From: Amblyornis subalaris
Lineage: Eukaryota > Chordata > Aves > Passeriformes > Ptilonorhynchidae
Assembly: GCA_018881555.1 (NCBI GenBank)
Contig: JACAXG010000034.1
Location: 199,327-263,326, forward strand
Direction of reading: 5' to 3'
Length of the DNA: 64,000 nt
This document shows positions 49,846 to 60,159 of this stretch, piece after piece. The notes under the pieces are model-generated. The model was given only the letters and a program-made list of their open reading frames with translations. It made no database searches and was not told where the DNA came from. A program made the position numbers and the translations under genes. Position 1 is the first letter of the stretch. Each line of letters opens with the position of its first letter.

Positions 49846-52800
49846 ATCAAAAAAGACGCTGCCTCTGCAAAGGCTCTGTTCTGCAGTAGGAAAGCACTGC
49901 ACCATGAAGTATCCTGTGTTTTCTTGAATAAATGGATAGGGGAATAATGGAAATGGGAGGGCTGGCAAGCTGTGACCAATCCCATCTGTCAAGGGGAAAT
50001 ACCTGGTGTCCCAAGGGCTCCAGGACCAGGTCAGAGCAGGGGGCTGAGACCTCTGTCCCACCCTTGGTGGGACACACTGCCCCTGGCCTGGCTGTCCAGC
50101 CCACACTGCCCTCAGCTGAGCTTCCCAGCGTGAGGCAGGGCTGCCTGTCACAGCACCTCCCAAAGGTTCCAAATATTTTCTTGCTGCATCATCGCTGTTG
50201 CCAGGGGTTTGAGGATAATGTGAAGTTTACACAACACTCTCCCTGCTGCCAATTCATGGCATGAGGAGAAGGGATGGTGATCAGCTGGTAAATTTAGCAG
50301 AAAGTTCTGTGGCTGTGACAGTCCAGGCTGCTTTCTTGGACTGATTAATACCAAGGAGAAGGAATTGTGTTGGAAAATATGATTGATCACTCTGCAGAGG
50401 AGCAAAGACAAGGGCTGGCCCCGTGGGATTCATGAGTCTGCAGTCGGTGAAGGTTGAGTCTCCAGGGAGCCACATGCCAAGGCTCCCAGCTGCCCTTGGC
50501 TGCAGGCACCAGCGAGGCCAGGGGAAGAGGGCAGAGGGGGCACAGGAAAGGGCTCGTGTGCTGGGAATTTGAGGGCACGCTGACGCACCCAGCCACAGGC
50601 TCCCTGCACCGAGCACGGCTGGCGCAACTCCCACCTCGCCACACTCCCGCCCACATCTTCCCATCCCCTGGCTGCGCCGACCCAGCTGTGCACAGCTGGG
50701 CTGCAAACCGCACTGCTGGTCTGATCTGACTTAAAAGCTGTGTTCTGGAAAAGCCTGCAGGGCTTCCTGCAGCCATGGCATGTCAGGGATCACAGACAGC
50801 TCAGCACACCAGTGCCGCAGCAACACAGCTGGAGACTGGACTCAGTATGTGGAGCTGATGCACACCCACCTTCATCTGGCCCTCAAGAGGGTTCCTTCCA
50901 CTCCCTGTTTGGGACAGGGACATTTTCTGTGCCAATGAGCCCTCGTGCCTTCTCCAGCCCCACCACTGGCAAACTCACAGTATTTTTATATATGTACCCT
51001 GCTTCATAGCTGGCAGAATCTTTCCATTCTCTGTAAGCACGCAAGCACCACAGCTCCAGCACAGAGACCGGCAGCCTCGGGCAGCAACACAAGTGGGATC
51101 TTAATAAATAAATAACTCGTCTCTCACTGCCAACACCTCCCACCACAGAGGGAGAGGACAAGAGCTGAGATGCTCCATCTCCCCTCTAGAGCATGGCAGT
51201 GACTGCGCATTTATTTCTGCTTCTCAGAGGGATGCAGGCTCAGCTGTATGTCCCTCTGCCTGGAGCGCCTATATCTTGCCAAGGACACTGGCTTTTGTGC
51301 TGACAGGGACAAAGCTTTTGGCTTTTGACAGGGAGCAGGACTGCCCTGTCACGGTCAGCAGACGGCCAATCAGTGATCCGGTGAACTCCGGTCATGTTGC
51401 ATGAAAAAAGCATCTCTAAGAGAAGGGTCTAAGGCAGCTCGCAGCCTCTGGCTGGCAATGGTGGTGCCAGATACTGGTCCAAGNCCTACAAGCAGTTTAG
51501 GGATGTTCCCAGTGCTTGCTCCCAGCTGCAATGCCTGCCAACACCCAGCCCTCGCTGCCAGCAGAGGACCAGGCTGGAGCCGGGGCTGCAGAAGGGCACA
51601 CAGGGGAAAGCTGGGGCTGCACCATCTCATGCCCATTAGCACATGTGGCTGCTCTAGCTGAACCAGCAATCTCTGAAGTAACGCCATGGGTATCAGGAAG
51701 GGAATTCCCATCCACATGGGTGGCATTTCACAGCTGCCAAAATGCCCTCCCCGCCAGCTCCCCGGCAGCGTTTCCTTGGTTCGGCAGGATAGGAGCCTGC
51801 CAAGAGGAATCAGCTTAGCAAGAGATTCAGGTATCCTGGCTCTTGTCCCAGAGCCTTTCTCGGCACAGAGCCGTGCTCCAGCCTGGGCTGGGCTGGGCTG
51901 GGCTGGGAAGATGAAAATGGTTCTTCAGTGTCTGTCCTTAGTGACTCTGACTCTGCTCAGACTGGCACTTTGCTACTAAAGCAAAGCGTTGGCCTCTTCA
52001 TCCCACAGTTTCCTGCACCATTCCCAGGGATGCCTCCCTGGTTGTGTGGGCAACAGAAGGAAGAGCACCAGTTCCTGGATGCCAGGATGCCCCCTCCATG
52101 CAAGGACATGTCACCACAGAATGGCCAGAGCTGCCCCACACCCAGCCTGACTCACACAGGGAGGAGTAAAGTGAATAAACACTTCAGCCTCTCCTTTGCA
52201 GTGGCGGCCAGGGAACAGCTGAAAGAGCCTGGCTCCCGGGCAGCAGCTGCCACACAAGCACCTCGAGGCTCAGCTGCCAGTGCTGGGACCCCGGGTCTCA
52301 CCAGGTCTTTGGGAAATGCGTCCCTAGTAGAACGAGAGAGCAGGACCTGCGGTAAAACCAGGCTGCTGCCTTAAAATGAGCTNCTCCTGCCATCGAGGGG
52401 GCCAGGCNGTGACAGTGCTGCACAAAAGCTGCCCTCTTTACCACAAAGACCTGGTGTGTAAGGGAGCAACGCCCATGAAAGCTTTGCTTCATCTAGGGAG
52501 CTTTGTCAGGAAGTCAGTTTGAAAGTGACCTTGTTCCAAAGATCTGGCAAACGTTTACAGAGGGGAAATAAATCCTGAAACCTGCGCCCAAAGCTTCTGA
52601 GATCACCCCTCCCCGGGGAGCCGGTTGGGTATGGATTGCACAACAGCTTCTGGGACGGGAACTACGAGCAGAGGCATGTGTGCAGGGCTGCCCAAAGGAG
52701 ACACCTGTGCCAGGGACGTGTCCCTGAGACGCAGCACTTGTTTTCCAGCCTTCAGGGTGGTGACAACTTTGAGCTGTGGCCAGGCTAGGTTTTCAGCCTG

Positions 52801-54045
52801 TGACCCAAAGAGGAAAGGCTTGGTGTGCCATTCCTGGGATGCAGCTTGCAACCGAGTTCTTACAAGCAACTTGGTTTCTATTTTCTTTATTTCCTACGAT
52901 CCTTCAAGCTTTGGATATTAAAACACTTGGACCTCTAGAAGCACATTTTGCTCATCTTGGCTGCTTCCTAAAGAACCAGAGAGCAGGCACGGCCAACCCT
53001 GCCACCTCCTCACCTCCTGCATGCTGCCCCAGCGGCAGCATCCTATTTTATTCCTTCCCACCCCTGGGCCCGTGCCCAGGACTAGTCTAAATTTTCTTGC
53101 CAACACATTTTTCTTCCAAGATGTTCTGCCAGTCAGTAAAGCCCTAACGCGTTGTCTAAAGGTTCTTCCCAAATCTGTTTTGGACAATTCCCAATTTGTA
53201 ATCCAAGATGACTGCCAGAGCAAAGCAAAACACATTTTGGGAGGACTATGGGACATGGGACATCCCAGTCCCTGGGGCAGCCCCTTATCTCAGGGTTTTA
53301 CCTCCCCCTTGACACCTCTTTGACAAGGGAATGAAGGGCTAGAGATGTGCAGAGGATCTGTTCCAGATCCCCTCAGTGGTTACAAACCCCTTCACTACCT
53401 CCTTCCAGCCTAAATTTGGCCTCAGCCATTTCATTTCCAGAGACATCCTTCCATGCAAATCCTCCCCTTCCTCTCCTGATCCCTGGGGAATTCACAAGTA
53501 TACATGCTTCCGCCTAGGGATCACAACCCTTGCGCATGAAGGCATTTCACAGCAGCAGGCAGGCAGAGGAGATGTGGAGCAGGGACACACACACCAGTGT
53601 CGCTCCCTCTTGCCGCCCCGGGCAGCACTCGGCTGATGGATCTAAGGAGCCTCCACAGAAGCAGACGCTTGTAGAGGCCCAGCCCAACAGCCTGGCTCTT
53701 CACACACCCCAGAAGAGAAACGCACCCGTCAGGCTCTGCAGCGACCAGGGGCTGAGCTGCAGCAGGGTGGGAGCGCAGCCAGGGGAGCTGCTGCCACGCA
53801 ATTCCCAGGTTCCCGGTGTGGGCGAGGGCTGGCAACCCATAATGACAGCCTGTTCTTGCTGCCTGCCCCGCTCTCGTTCCACAGAGACACCGACCTGTTG
53901 CCGGCAATTACAGGCGGTTTGCAGCTCCACGGCTACCACAAACACAGACGTAATTGCAGCCTGTTCTCACTCCGGCCGGGAGGGACCCGGCTGCCCAGCG
54001 CCGCATTTCCTCAGCCCTTTGCAAATCCCCGCAGGAGGGAGAATA
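49846..54045. other. No gene seen
   Basis: Mixed, mostly GC-rich unique DNA with the GGGCT microsatellite. Frames are short and overlapping. Confidence 0.5.
51884..51909. repeat. (GGGCT)n microsatellite
   Basis: About five copies of the pentamer GGGCT run together. Confidence 0.85.
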
Positions 54046-54330
54046 CCAGCTCAGTAATTGCGATAACTTTCCTCCCCACCAATATATGCAAATATCAACA
54101 CTAGAAGAAATATTGATCCAGCGGAGAACTTTTTAGGCTCTCCAAAAACATAGTGCAGTTTTCACGCTAATCGGTCGTCTTCGATTCCCCCATGAAGATG
54201 ATTGTGAAAAGCCTTTTCGGCACTGACTTCACAGTGCAGTCTTGATCTCTTCCTCGCTCGAGTTTTTCCAGCAGCCTGGATAATTGAAACTTACATCAAA
54301 TATTGTTCATCTGGAGTTAAACCTTACATG
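54046..54330. promoter_or_regulatory. Candidate HES1-proximal enhancer with POU octamer
   Basis: About 1.4-1.7 kb before the HES1 start lies unique sequence with ATATGCAAATATC (octamer ATGCAAAT at 54086-54093), CGCTAATCGGTCGTC, GGATAATTGAAAC and CAAATATTGTTC. A neural POU/SOX enhancer is plausible but untested. Confidence 0.4.
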
Positions 54331-54674
54331 CTGAAGGCTGCTCTTTTTTCTCTTTTTTTTTTAAATCAAAAGGCTTGTGGCTCCATCAAGGAGCTAAAAG
54401 AAAGCCTGGATTTGTACTTTTCCGCAGTTTTAAACATGACACCCTCCCTTTTATTTATTTTCCTTTTTTTAAACTCTGAAGGCTCAGCAGGCATGCCTCT
54501 GCAGGGACAAGGGCTTTGCACCGGTGAGATCTGCAAACATGTCTCCTTTCTTGAACTTTATTTTTCTCACGGTCTCTGAAAAGGCAAGATCGGGTGATAC
54601 GTGTGGGATTGGCCCTGTACAGGTGCAGATCAGGTACAGGAGGAGGTGGAAAAACATTACTGTGTATACTCAAA

Positions 54675-54705
54675 GAAAAAAAAAGAGAGAGAGAGAGAGA
54701 GAGAC
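54675..54705. repeat. A-run plus (GA)n microsatellite
   Basis: An A run passes into about ten GA units, roughly 1 kb upstream of the HES1 start. Confidence 0.95.
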
Positions 54706-54861
54706 AGGGAGAAAGAGCGAGTGAGCACATTTTTGAATAGGCCAGGTCTAGTTCTTGGCAGGATGACTCAGGCCTAGCTGGCAGACTATGGAAATAGGAG
54801 TGTGAGAAAGTCAGTCAAGCGGAGGGGAGAAAAAAAGGATTCAAGTCCCCAGGCAAAATAC

Positions 54862-54876
54862 TTTTTTTTTTTTTTT
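54862..54876. repeat. Poly(T) run upstream of the HES1 CpG island
   Basis: Fifteen T in a row just before sequence composition shifts to GC-rich. Confidence 0.9.
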
Positions 54877-55425
54877 AAAGTAACCCACAAACTGTCCAAA
54901 CCAGCCGGAGGTAGCAGCAGGGCGGCTGGGCCAGGGCCGAGGGACAGGCACCTCCCTCCCTGCGGTTTCGCCTGTGCCCCACGATGTCAGCGCACGCACC
55001 ACCGCGTCTGTGCCCGCGCCGCCAGCGCGGNGTGCGCGCCCGGGGAGCGGAACCCAGGCGGCGGCCGCTCGGCCCGGCGTGTGCCACCGCGCACCTGGCC
55101 CGTGCCCGCGCTCCTCCGGGCACCGGCCGTGCCCAGCGCCGGCCACAGCGGCAGGGGCAGCACGACGTGGCACTGCCCGGGCGGCCGGGGGGAGGATCGG
55201 GGCTGCTCTGGGGAGATCCGGGCGGCCGCGGCAATGCTGCGGGCACCGTGGGACGACGCNGCCACCGCAGCCCCCGCGCACAGTAGCTGCGCTCCGGCCA
55301 CCACAGCTAGGCTCGACCCGCCGCATCCCGGGCATCACCCCGGAGGCCCGCGGCCCCCCACAGCGCAGCCCGCCCCGGGGCCGGCGGTCCCCGAGGGGAG
55401 CGGGCGGGGCCGCGCCTGCCACGGG

Positions 55426-55450
55426 CGCCAATTAACCCGGTAATTAGCGC
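55426..55450 (+). promoter_or_regulatory. Paired homeodomain-type AT cores in the upstream promoter
   Basis: CAATTAA and TAATTA lie nine bases apart in an otherwise GC-only stretch about 250 bp before the predicted start. Such isolated AT cores inside a CpG island often mark homeodomain sites. Motif evidence only. Confidence 0.4.
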
Positions 55451-55521
55451 GGCGCTCCCCGCGCCGCCCCCCCGCCGCGGGCGGTGCCCAAGGGGTTAAA
55501 CCGCGGCCGCCCGCCCCGCGC

Positions 55522-55606
55522 CATTGGCCGGCGGCCGCCGCGCGGCGCGCAGCCAATGGGCGGGCGCCGTCCACGAGCGGGGCCGCGTGCGGGCGGCGCC
55601 CATTGG
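55522..55606 (+). promoter_or_regulatory. Three CCAAT/NF-Y boxes of the HES1 promoter
   Basis: ATTGG at 55523-55527, CCAAT at 55553-55557 and ATTGG at 55602-55606 each lie in a CCAATGG/CCATTGG-type context. They sit about 70-150 bp before the TATA box, the normal range for NF-Y boxes. Confidence 0.7.
55572..55577 (+). promoter_or_regulatory. N-box (CACGAG), distal
   Basis: CACGAG fits the N-box (CACNAG) bound by HES repressors. It lies about 100 bp before the TATA box. HES1 is known to repress itself through promoter N-boxes. Confidence 0.5.
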
Positions 55607-55617
55607 CTGGGCGCGAG

Positions 55618-55649
55618 TGTGGGAACGGCGGCGGGGGACGTTTCACACG
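55618..55649 (+). promoter_or_regulatory. Paired RBPJ/CSL sites (SPS) in HES1 promoter
   Basis: TGTGGGAA (55618-55625) and the opposed TTCACACG (55642-55649) are separated by exactly 16 bp, in head-to-head order. This is the sequence-paired-site arrangement of the mammalian HES1 promoter, which loads a dimer of Notch-ICD/RBPJ/MAML complexes. The spacer is GC-rich and unlike the mammalian spacer, while both sites, their spacing and the nearby TATA box are kept. Confidence 0.85.
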
Positions 55650-55651
55650 AG
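55646..55651 (+). promoter_or_regulatory. N-box (CACGAG) overlapping the second RBPJ site
   Basis: CACGAG overlaps the 3' half of the second RBPJ site, so HES1 dimers and the Notch complex could compete for the same DNA. Competition is an inference. Confidence 0.5.
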
Positions 55652-55672
55652 CCGCGCGCGTGCGGCGCGCGC

Positions 55673-55680
55673 TATATAAG
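55673..55680 (+). promoter_or_regulatory. TATA box of HES1
   Basis: TATATAAG stands out in otherwise G+C-only sequence, 24 bp after the second RBPJ site and about 140 bp before the ATG. It predicts transcription start near 55703. Confidence 0.85.
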
Positions 55681-55702
55681 TAGGGGCGGCCAAGGGCGCG
55701 CG

Positions 55703-55814
55703 GCACCCGCGCCCCGCCGGCCGCGCCGCCGCCCGCCCCGAGCGCTCCCGCACGGCCCGGCCCCCCCCCCGCTGCTGCCGCCGCCGCCGCGGCGCCTCTT
55801 CCCGGCGGTACACG
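55703..55814 (+). other. HES1: Predicted 5' UTR of HES1
   Basis: The transcription start is placed about 30 bp after the TATA box, so the untranslated leader is roughly 110 nt. It is almost pure G+C, with a CCG-rich run just before the ATG at 55815. The start is inferred from TATA spacing only; no initiator was tested. Confidence 0.5.
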
Positions 55815-57493
55815 ATGCCGGCCGACCTGATGGAGAAGAGCAGCGCCTCGCCGGTGGCCGCCACCCCCGCCAGCGTCAATGCGACGCCCGACAAGCCGAA
55901 GACGGCGGCGGAGCACCGCAAGGTAAGGGCGGCCGAGCCGGGACGGAACGGGCAGCGCCGTGCGGAGCCGCGCCGGACGCTGACCGCCGCCTCTCTTGCA
56001 GTCCTCTAAGCCCATCATGGAGAAGCGGCGNCGGGCGCGCATCAACGAGAGCCTGGGGCAGCTCAAGACGCTCATCCTGGACGCGCTCAAGAAGGACGTA
56101 AGTGGGGCCGCGGGGGCTGCGGCTGCCGGGGCTGTCCGGCCGCGGGCAGCCCTCACCGAGCCGCTCTTCTCCCGCAGAGCTCCCGGCACTCCAAGCTGGA
56201 GAAGGCCGACATCCTGGAGATGACCGTCAAGCACCTGCGGAGCCTCCAGAGAGCACAGATGACTGGTGAGTCCCGGGGGGGAACCGCAGAGAGGGAGCTG
56301 GAGTGGCTCTGCCTGCGTCTCGGGNGCTGGGGGCATCACACTCTCTGCCTGCATGCTCGGTAGAGAGGGTAACAGGAGCACTAGGTTCTGCACCTGCATC
56401 CCCGGGGAGTGGTGGAGGGAGGGTTCTGTGTTCTGTAGCTGTATTCCTGGTACCAGGAGCCAGTGGCTCTGTATCTGTATTCTGGGTACTGGAGAGTCAT
56501 AGGGAACACCGTGCTCCATCCCTGCTACTGAGACGTCATACTCTGCACTTGTATCCCCAGTAAGGAGGTGCTGGGGAGGTCACTGTGTTGTCTTTCTGCA
56601 TCCCTGGTACTGGAGGGCACTGGGAGGGCTGCAGTCCTAGCTCGAGTTCCCTCTACTAGCAGAGCTGTGCTCCCCGTATGGATCTGTTCTGGGGGTGTGG
56701 GAGGCACAAGAGCCAGTGGGGGGACTGTGTTTCCAACCTGGATCCCCAGTACTTGGGGACATAGGAAGATTCTTGAGAATTGTCTGTTCCCCACCTGGAT
56801 CCCTGATGCTGGTGGACTTGGTAGCAGAGGGGCTGTGCTCTCCATCTGAATTCNTGGCACCCGGGAACACAAGATACAATGCCAGAAGGGCTGCTTTCTC
56901 CACCTGGATTCCTGGCTCGGAGGGACTGTAGGATGCAATGCTGGTGGGCTGTGCCCCACTCTTCTCTGTGGAGCCTGCTGACCGTCATGTGTCTCTCTCC
57001 TCCCACAGCCGCCCTGAGCACAGACCCCACGGTACTGGGCAAGTACCGAGCTGGCTTCAGCGAGTGCATGAACGAGGTGACGCGGTTCCTCTCCACCTGC
57101 GAGGGCGTCAACACTGAGGTGCGCACCCGGCTCCTGGGCCACCTGGCCAGCTGCATGACCCAGATCAACACCATGAACTACCCTGCGCCCCCCCCGCCGC
57201 CCCCACTGCCACCAGCTGCAGCCTTCGGGCCACCCCTGGTGCCTCCAGGCAGTGGTGCGGGGCCGCTCCCGGGCATGCCCTGCAAGCAGGGTGCCGATGC
57301 AGCCAAGGTGTACGGTGGCTTCCAGCTGCTGCCGGCCTCTGATGGGCAGTTTGCCTTCCTCATCCCCAGCACTGCCTTTGCTCCTGGTGGAGCTGTGCTG
57401 CCTCTGTATGGTGGCCCACCCACAGCTGCCACTGCTGCCTCGCCACCAGGCCCACCACCCGGCACAGCCGACTCGGTCTGGAGACCCTGGTGA
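55815..57493 (+). CDS. HES1: HES1-class bHLH-Orange transcriptional repressor, complete, four exons
   Basis: Coding exons are 55815-55922, 56002-56097, 56178-56265 and 57009-57493; all three introns are GT-AG (79, 80 and 743 bp). The product is 258 residues. Residues 37-97 are the bHLH: the basic region has the HES-family proline (KPIMEKRRRARIN) and helix 2 reads [15 protein letters not shown]. Residues about 107-150 are the Orange domain ([19 protein letters not shown]...), followed by a proline-rich linker and the C-terminal WRPW that recruits Groucho/TLE. The family acts in the nucleus as dimers on N-box/E-box DNA and represses proneural genes and its own promoter downstream of Notch. The start MPADLMEK and the [19 protein letters not shown] segment match HES1 better than HES4. 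Stop follows WRPW directly, whereas mammalian HES1 ends WRPWRN, and the linker is shorter (mammalian HES1 about 280 residues). A single N at 56031 lies in the third base of Arg46 (CGN) and is silent. A close HES1-like paralogue is the main alternative. Confidence 0.95.
56290..56965. repeat. Degenerate ~45-58 bp minisatellite filling HES1 intron 3
   Basis: Most of the third intron is a diverged tandem array. A unit of the form CTGTGCTCTCCACCTGGATCCC..GGTACTGG..GGGAC.. recurs roughly a dozen times. The clearest copies are near 56730-56780, 56790-56840, 56842-56900 and 56901-56960. It lacks stops over long stretches on the minus strand, where it reads as a recurring P-G-I-Q-x-Q-N-like peptide, so it creates spurious long antisense frames. 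Confidence 0.75.
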
Positions 57494-57547
57494 GGGTGGC
57501 AGGCACTGGACTGGACTTGGTACTGCACCCCGTGCTGCTGGCACGGC

Positions 57548-57555
57548 TGTACATA
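57548..57555 (+). promoter_or_regulatory. Pumilio response element in HES1 3' UTR
   Basis: TGTACATA fits the Pumilio consensus UGUANAUA, 55 bp after the stop. Such elements usually promote mRNA decay or translational repression, which would suit an unstable HES1 message. This is a motif match only. Confidence 0.5.
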
Positions 57556-57666
57556 GGTTATATGTTCATATTGGATTGTGCCTTTGTACCATAGCACTCC
57601 CTTGACAGTGTTTCGTGTTTTACACGAGATCTTTTTTTCTCCCTTTCCTCCCCTTCCTTATGTGAC

Positions 57667-57674
57667 ACCAAAGA
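57667..57674 (+). promoter_or_regulatory. miR-9 8-mer target site in HES1 3' UTR
   Basis: ACCAAAGA is a full 8-mer match to the miR-9-5p seed (UCUUUGGU). HES1 is an established miR-9 target in neural progenitors, where the pair tunes HES1 oscillation. The site is seen; function in this species is inferred. Confidence 0.7.
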
Positions 57675-57736
57675 TTGGGGGTTTGTTTTTTGGTTGGGTT
57701 GTTTTTTTTTTTTTTTTTTTTTTTGAATGCTCTTAA

Positions 57737-57742
57737 AATAAA
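57737..57742 (+). terminator. HES1: Polyadenylation signal AATAAA for HES1
   Basis: A canonical AATAAA lies 244 bp after the stop codon, the first after the coding region, with T/G-rich sequence just downstream. It gives a 3' UTR of about 270 nt. Confidence 0.8.
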
Positions 57743-57765
57743 AGCTTCTCTTCCATTTTGGAAGG

Positions 57766-58600
57766 CCTTTGGAGATAAGTTGGAGTTCTGGCATGTGTGC
57801 ATAGGAGGGAGCCCAGTTCCTGGCTGCCTGTGGATCATGCTGCTTCAGGGCTGCCTTGTCCTGCTTGCCAGGCTGGAGCTGTCACTCAGATCCTCTGTCC
57901 CCTCTGTCTTGTGAAATCACCTGGCCCCTCTCCCTGCCCTGGGGCAGTTGTAATTACTGCTTCTTTGGGAGCAGGTCAATTAATCAGACTTGTTAAAAAG
58001 AGCTTGTATTTGCAGAGCTGGTGAATGTGCTGAAGGAGGCACCTCTGCTCTGTTCCTAGCTTCTCGGGCTGATGGAGTAGCTGTGATAAAGCGAGATATT
58101 GAGCTGCCTGGGTGAGCCTCCTGCCCTGGACCCAGAGGAGCCTGCTTCCCAGGCTGTAGTGTAAATTGCAAGCGACTCCAGTCAGTTGATTGAGAGAGCA
58201 ATGCCTGCCAGCTTCTCGTGTTACAAAAGCAGTGGCTCTCCGCAGGACAAGCCTGACACCAGTGCTCCTGTCTCCTGGCTGACAGGCTGCAGCAGCCACT
58301 GGGCACCACCTCCACCTGGACTTGAAAGCATAGAGCTGTTCCCGACCCTGAGCACCAGCCAAGCTCTCCTTGATGATTAATGCTTTGCATGTGGTTTTGA
58401 TAGAGTTGGGCATTTCCTCTGCTGTTATATGGAAAACACGTGGTCGAGGGAGTGATGTGGGGCTGCAAGGACTCTATAATCATGAGCTGCAGCTGACCCC
58501 TGTGACTCGGGGATGCCCCGTTTCCAGGCAAGATGCAGGCTATAGATAGCAGCGAGCGCCAGTCTCAGGTTACAGCTTGCATGGCCGTTCTTAACAAGTC
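57766..58600. promoter_or_regulatory. HES1 3'-flanking candidate regulatory sequence
   Basis: CAGTTGTAATTACTGC, GGTCAATTAATCAGAC, TGTGATAAAGCGAGATATTG and AACACGTGG (E-box at about 58438) are spread over 800 bp of unique sequence with no coding potential. Confidence 0.35.
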
Positions 58601-60159
58601 CTAACTCAGAGCGGACAGCTTTAAGATGTGCCAGGATCCACTGGGGTTTCCATCCAAATCCTGCTGCAAAAGCTTGTTGGATTTTGTCTGGATCAGCCAG
58701 GTGCTTGACTGTATCCAGGTGCCAGGGAAATGAAAGCTGGGGAGAGTGAGTCCAGACGGATTAAACCTGCTGGGGTTTGACTCCCCAGCTTTACTCCCTG
58801 TAAAGAAGCACATTGACCTGATCCGAAAATACTTCTTGGTATGTATTTTGGAGGGGGGTGGCGTGTGCCTGGGATATCTCTCTCTGAAGGGTGTACTGAT
58901 GAGGCTGGGGCCAGTGGAAGTTGTTTTTTTAAAGGCAGCTGATCTCCCTGGAATGGGCTTTCCCTTTGCTCTTCCCCCAACACCTTGCTGGCCTGCCTGC
59001 ATTGCCACCCTCACAGAGGCATCTTGCAGCCAGGTTTTATGTGCAAGGCTTGGGAGTATCAGATTTGCTGTCCCAAGGCAGGTGTGTAGCTGTATAGGCT
59101 AAGCTTGCCTTCCCAGCCATAGTGTCACCTTTCTGCACTGGAGGTACTGAGGGTAGGACTGAGCCCACCTTGTGTTCAGAGGAGTGCTCACAGGACCTGT
59201 CTGGGAATTGCATCAGACCAACTCCTGTTGCTGGATGGCCTGTGTGGAGCTAATGTAGACCAGTAATGCATCATCTGTAAGAGTGAATGCTGTTCCAGCT
59301 GAGCAGTCTTCCTTTTCTGCTGAAGCAGTTGGTTTGGAAAGCACATTAGAAAAAAGAGACTTTGCTGTAGGCTAATGGAGAACATACAGCAGATCCAGGA
59401 GTGAAAGACAAGATGAACCTATTTGCTAATGGAGTTTAAATAGCCTAGTATAAAGCAGATATGGCATGCTTGGACCGGTTTCTCCAAAGCTTTCTGTGTT
59501 TACTCTATCCCACAGCCTGTTGACATGAGAGATCTGCTTGAGTTTGTGAGCTTTAAGGGGATCAGAGCAATTCCCAAGAGCTGTGCTCTTGGTGCCAGTT
59601 CACTGAGCCCGTGACAAATTGGGATGACAAATGCAGGCTGTGGGTCTGTGGATCATTGTGTGTGGGAATTGTCCTTCAGGTGCCTTTAAACTGATGCTGT
59701 GGGATGAACAGGCAAGGGTAAGGGAGGGATGGGGAGTGCCAGGGAAGGTACAGGGCTGGGCTGTGACCCTGCACGGGGTTGTACAGGATGGGTAGGAAAA
59801 GGGACCGGACTTAGTGCAGCCAGATGGGATGCAGCTCCTCTTGGCTTCCCTGGGCACTTTGCTGAGCTCAGCCTGCCAGCAGAAAGGACCTTGGGAGGGC
59901 CTGGAGCCATGTCCGTCCCTCTCATGACCAATTCAGGTTGGTAAGAACTTTGCCACAATCCTGTGGGCACATTTTAAGCCCGGAGGGTGCTGAGCTGGAA
60001 GGAGCACTGCTCCAATCCCTGCCCGCAGTGCACCTGCACGGGGGTCCATGGGCAGGAGGCTTTGCCTGCCTCCCCCAGCACCCTGCGTTGCCTCCCACCC
60101 ACCCAGGAGCTTACAGCCCCGGCTGGCCCTCGCATCCCCGCAGCTCCGTTCCATCTGCC
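58601..60159. other. No gene seen
   Basis: Unique sequence of average composition. No supported exon, RNA gene or repeat. Confidence 0.55.

Larger units (their letters stand above)
54331..54954. other. HES1 upstream flank; no gene seen
   Basis: T-rich and A-rich runs, a GA microsatellite and a poly(T) run precede the CpG island. Confidence 0.6.
54955..56270. other. CpG island over HES1 promoter and exons 1-3
   Basis: CpG dinucleotides become very dense near 54.95 kb and stay so through exons 1-3, falling off at the start of intron 3. The surrounding desert is CpG-poor. The edges are judged by eye. Confidence 0.85.
57494..57765 (+). other. HES1: 3' UTR of HES1 to poly(A) region
   Basis: This short AT-richer tail follows the TGA stop. 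It contains a Pumilio-type motif (57548-57555), a miR-9 8-mer site (57667-57674), a 23-nt T run (57702-57724) and AATAAA (57737-57742). The end is set about 20 nt after AATAAA and is approximate. Confidence 0.75.

Noticed and set aside
55335..57544. Two very long antisense open frames (394 and 339 codons) over HES1
   Set aside because: They are mirror frames of GC-rich exons and promoter plus the stop-poor intron-3 minisatellite. They have no splice logic or recognisable domain.
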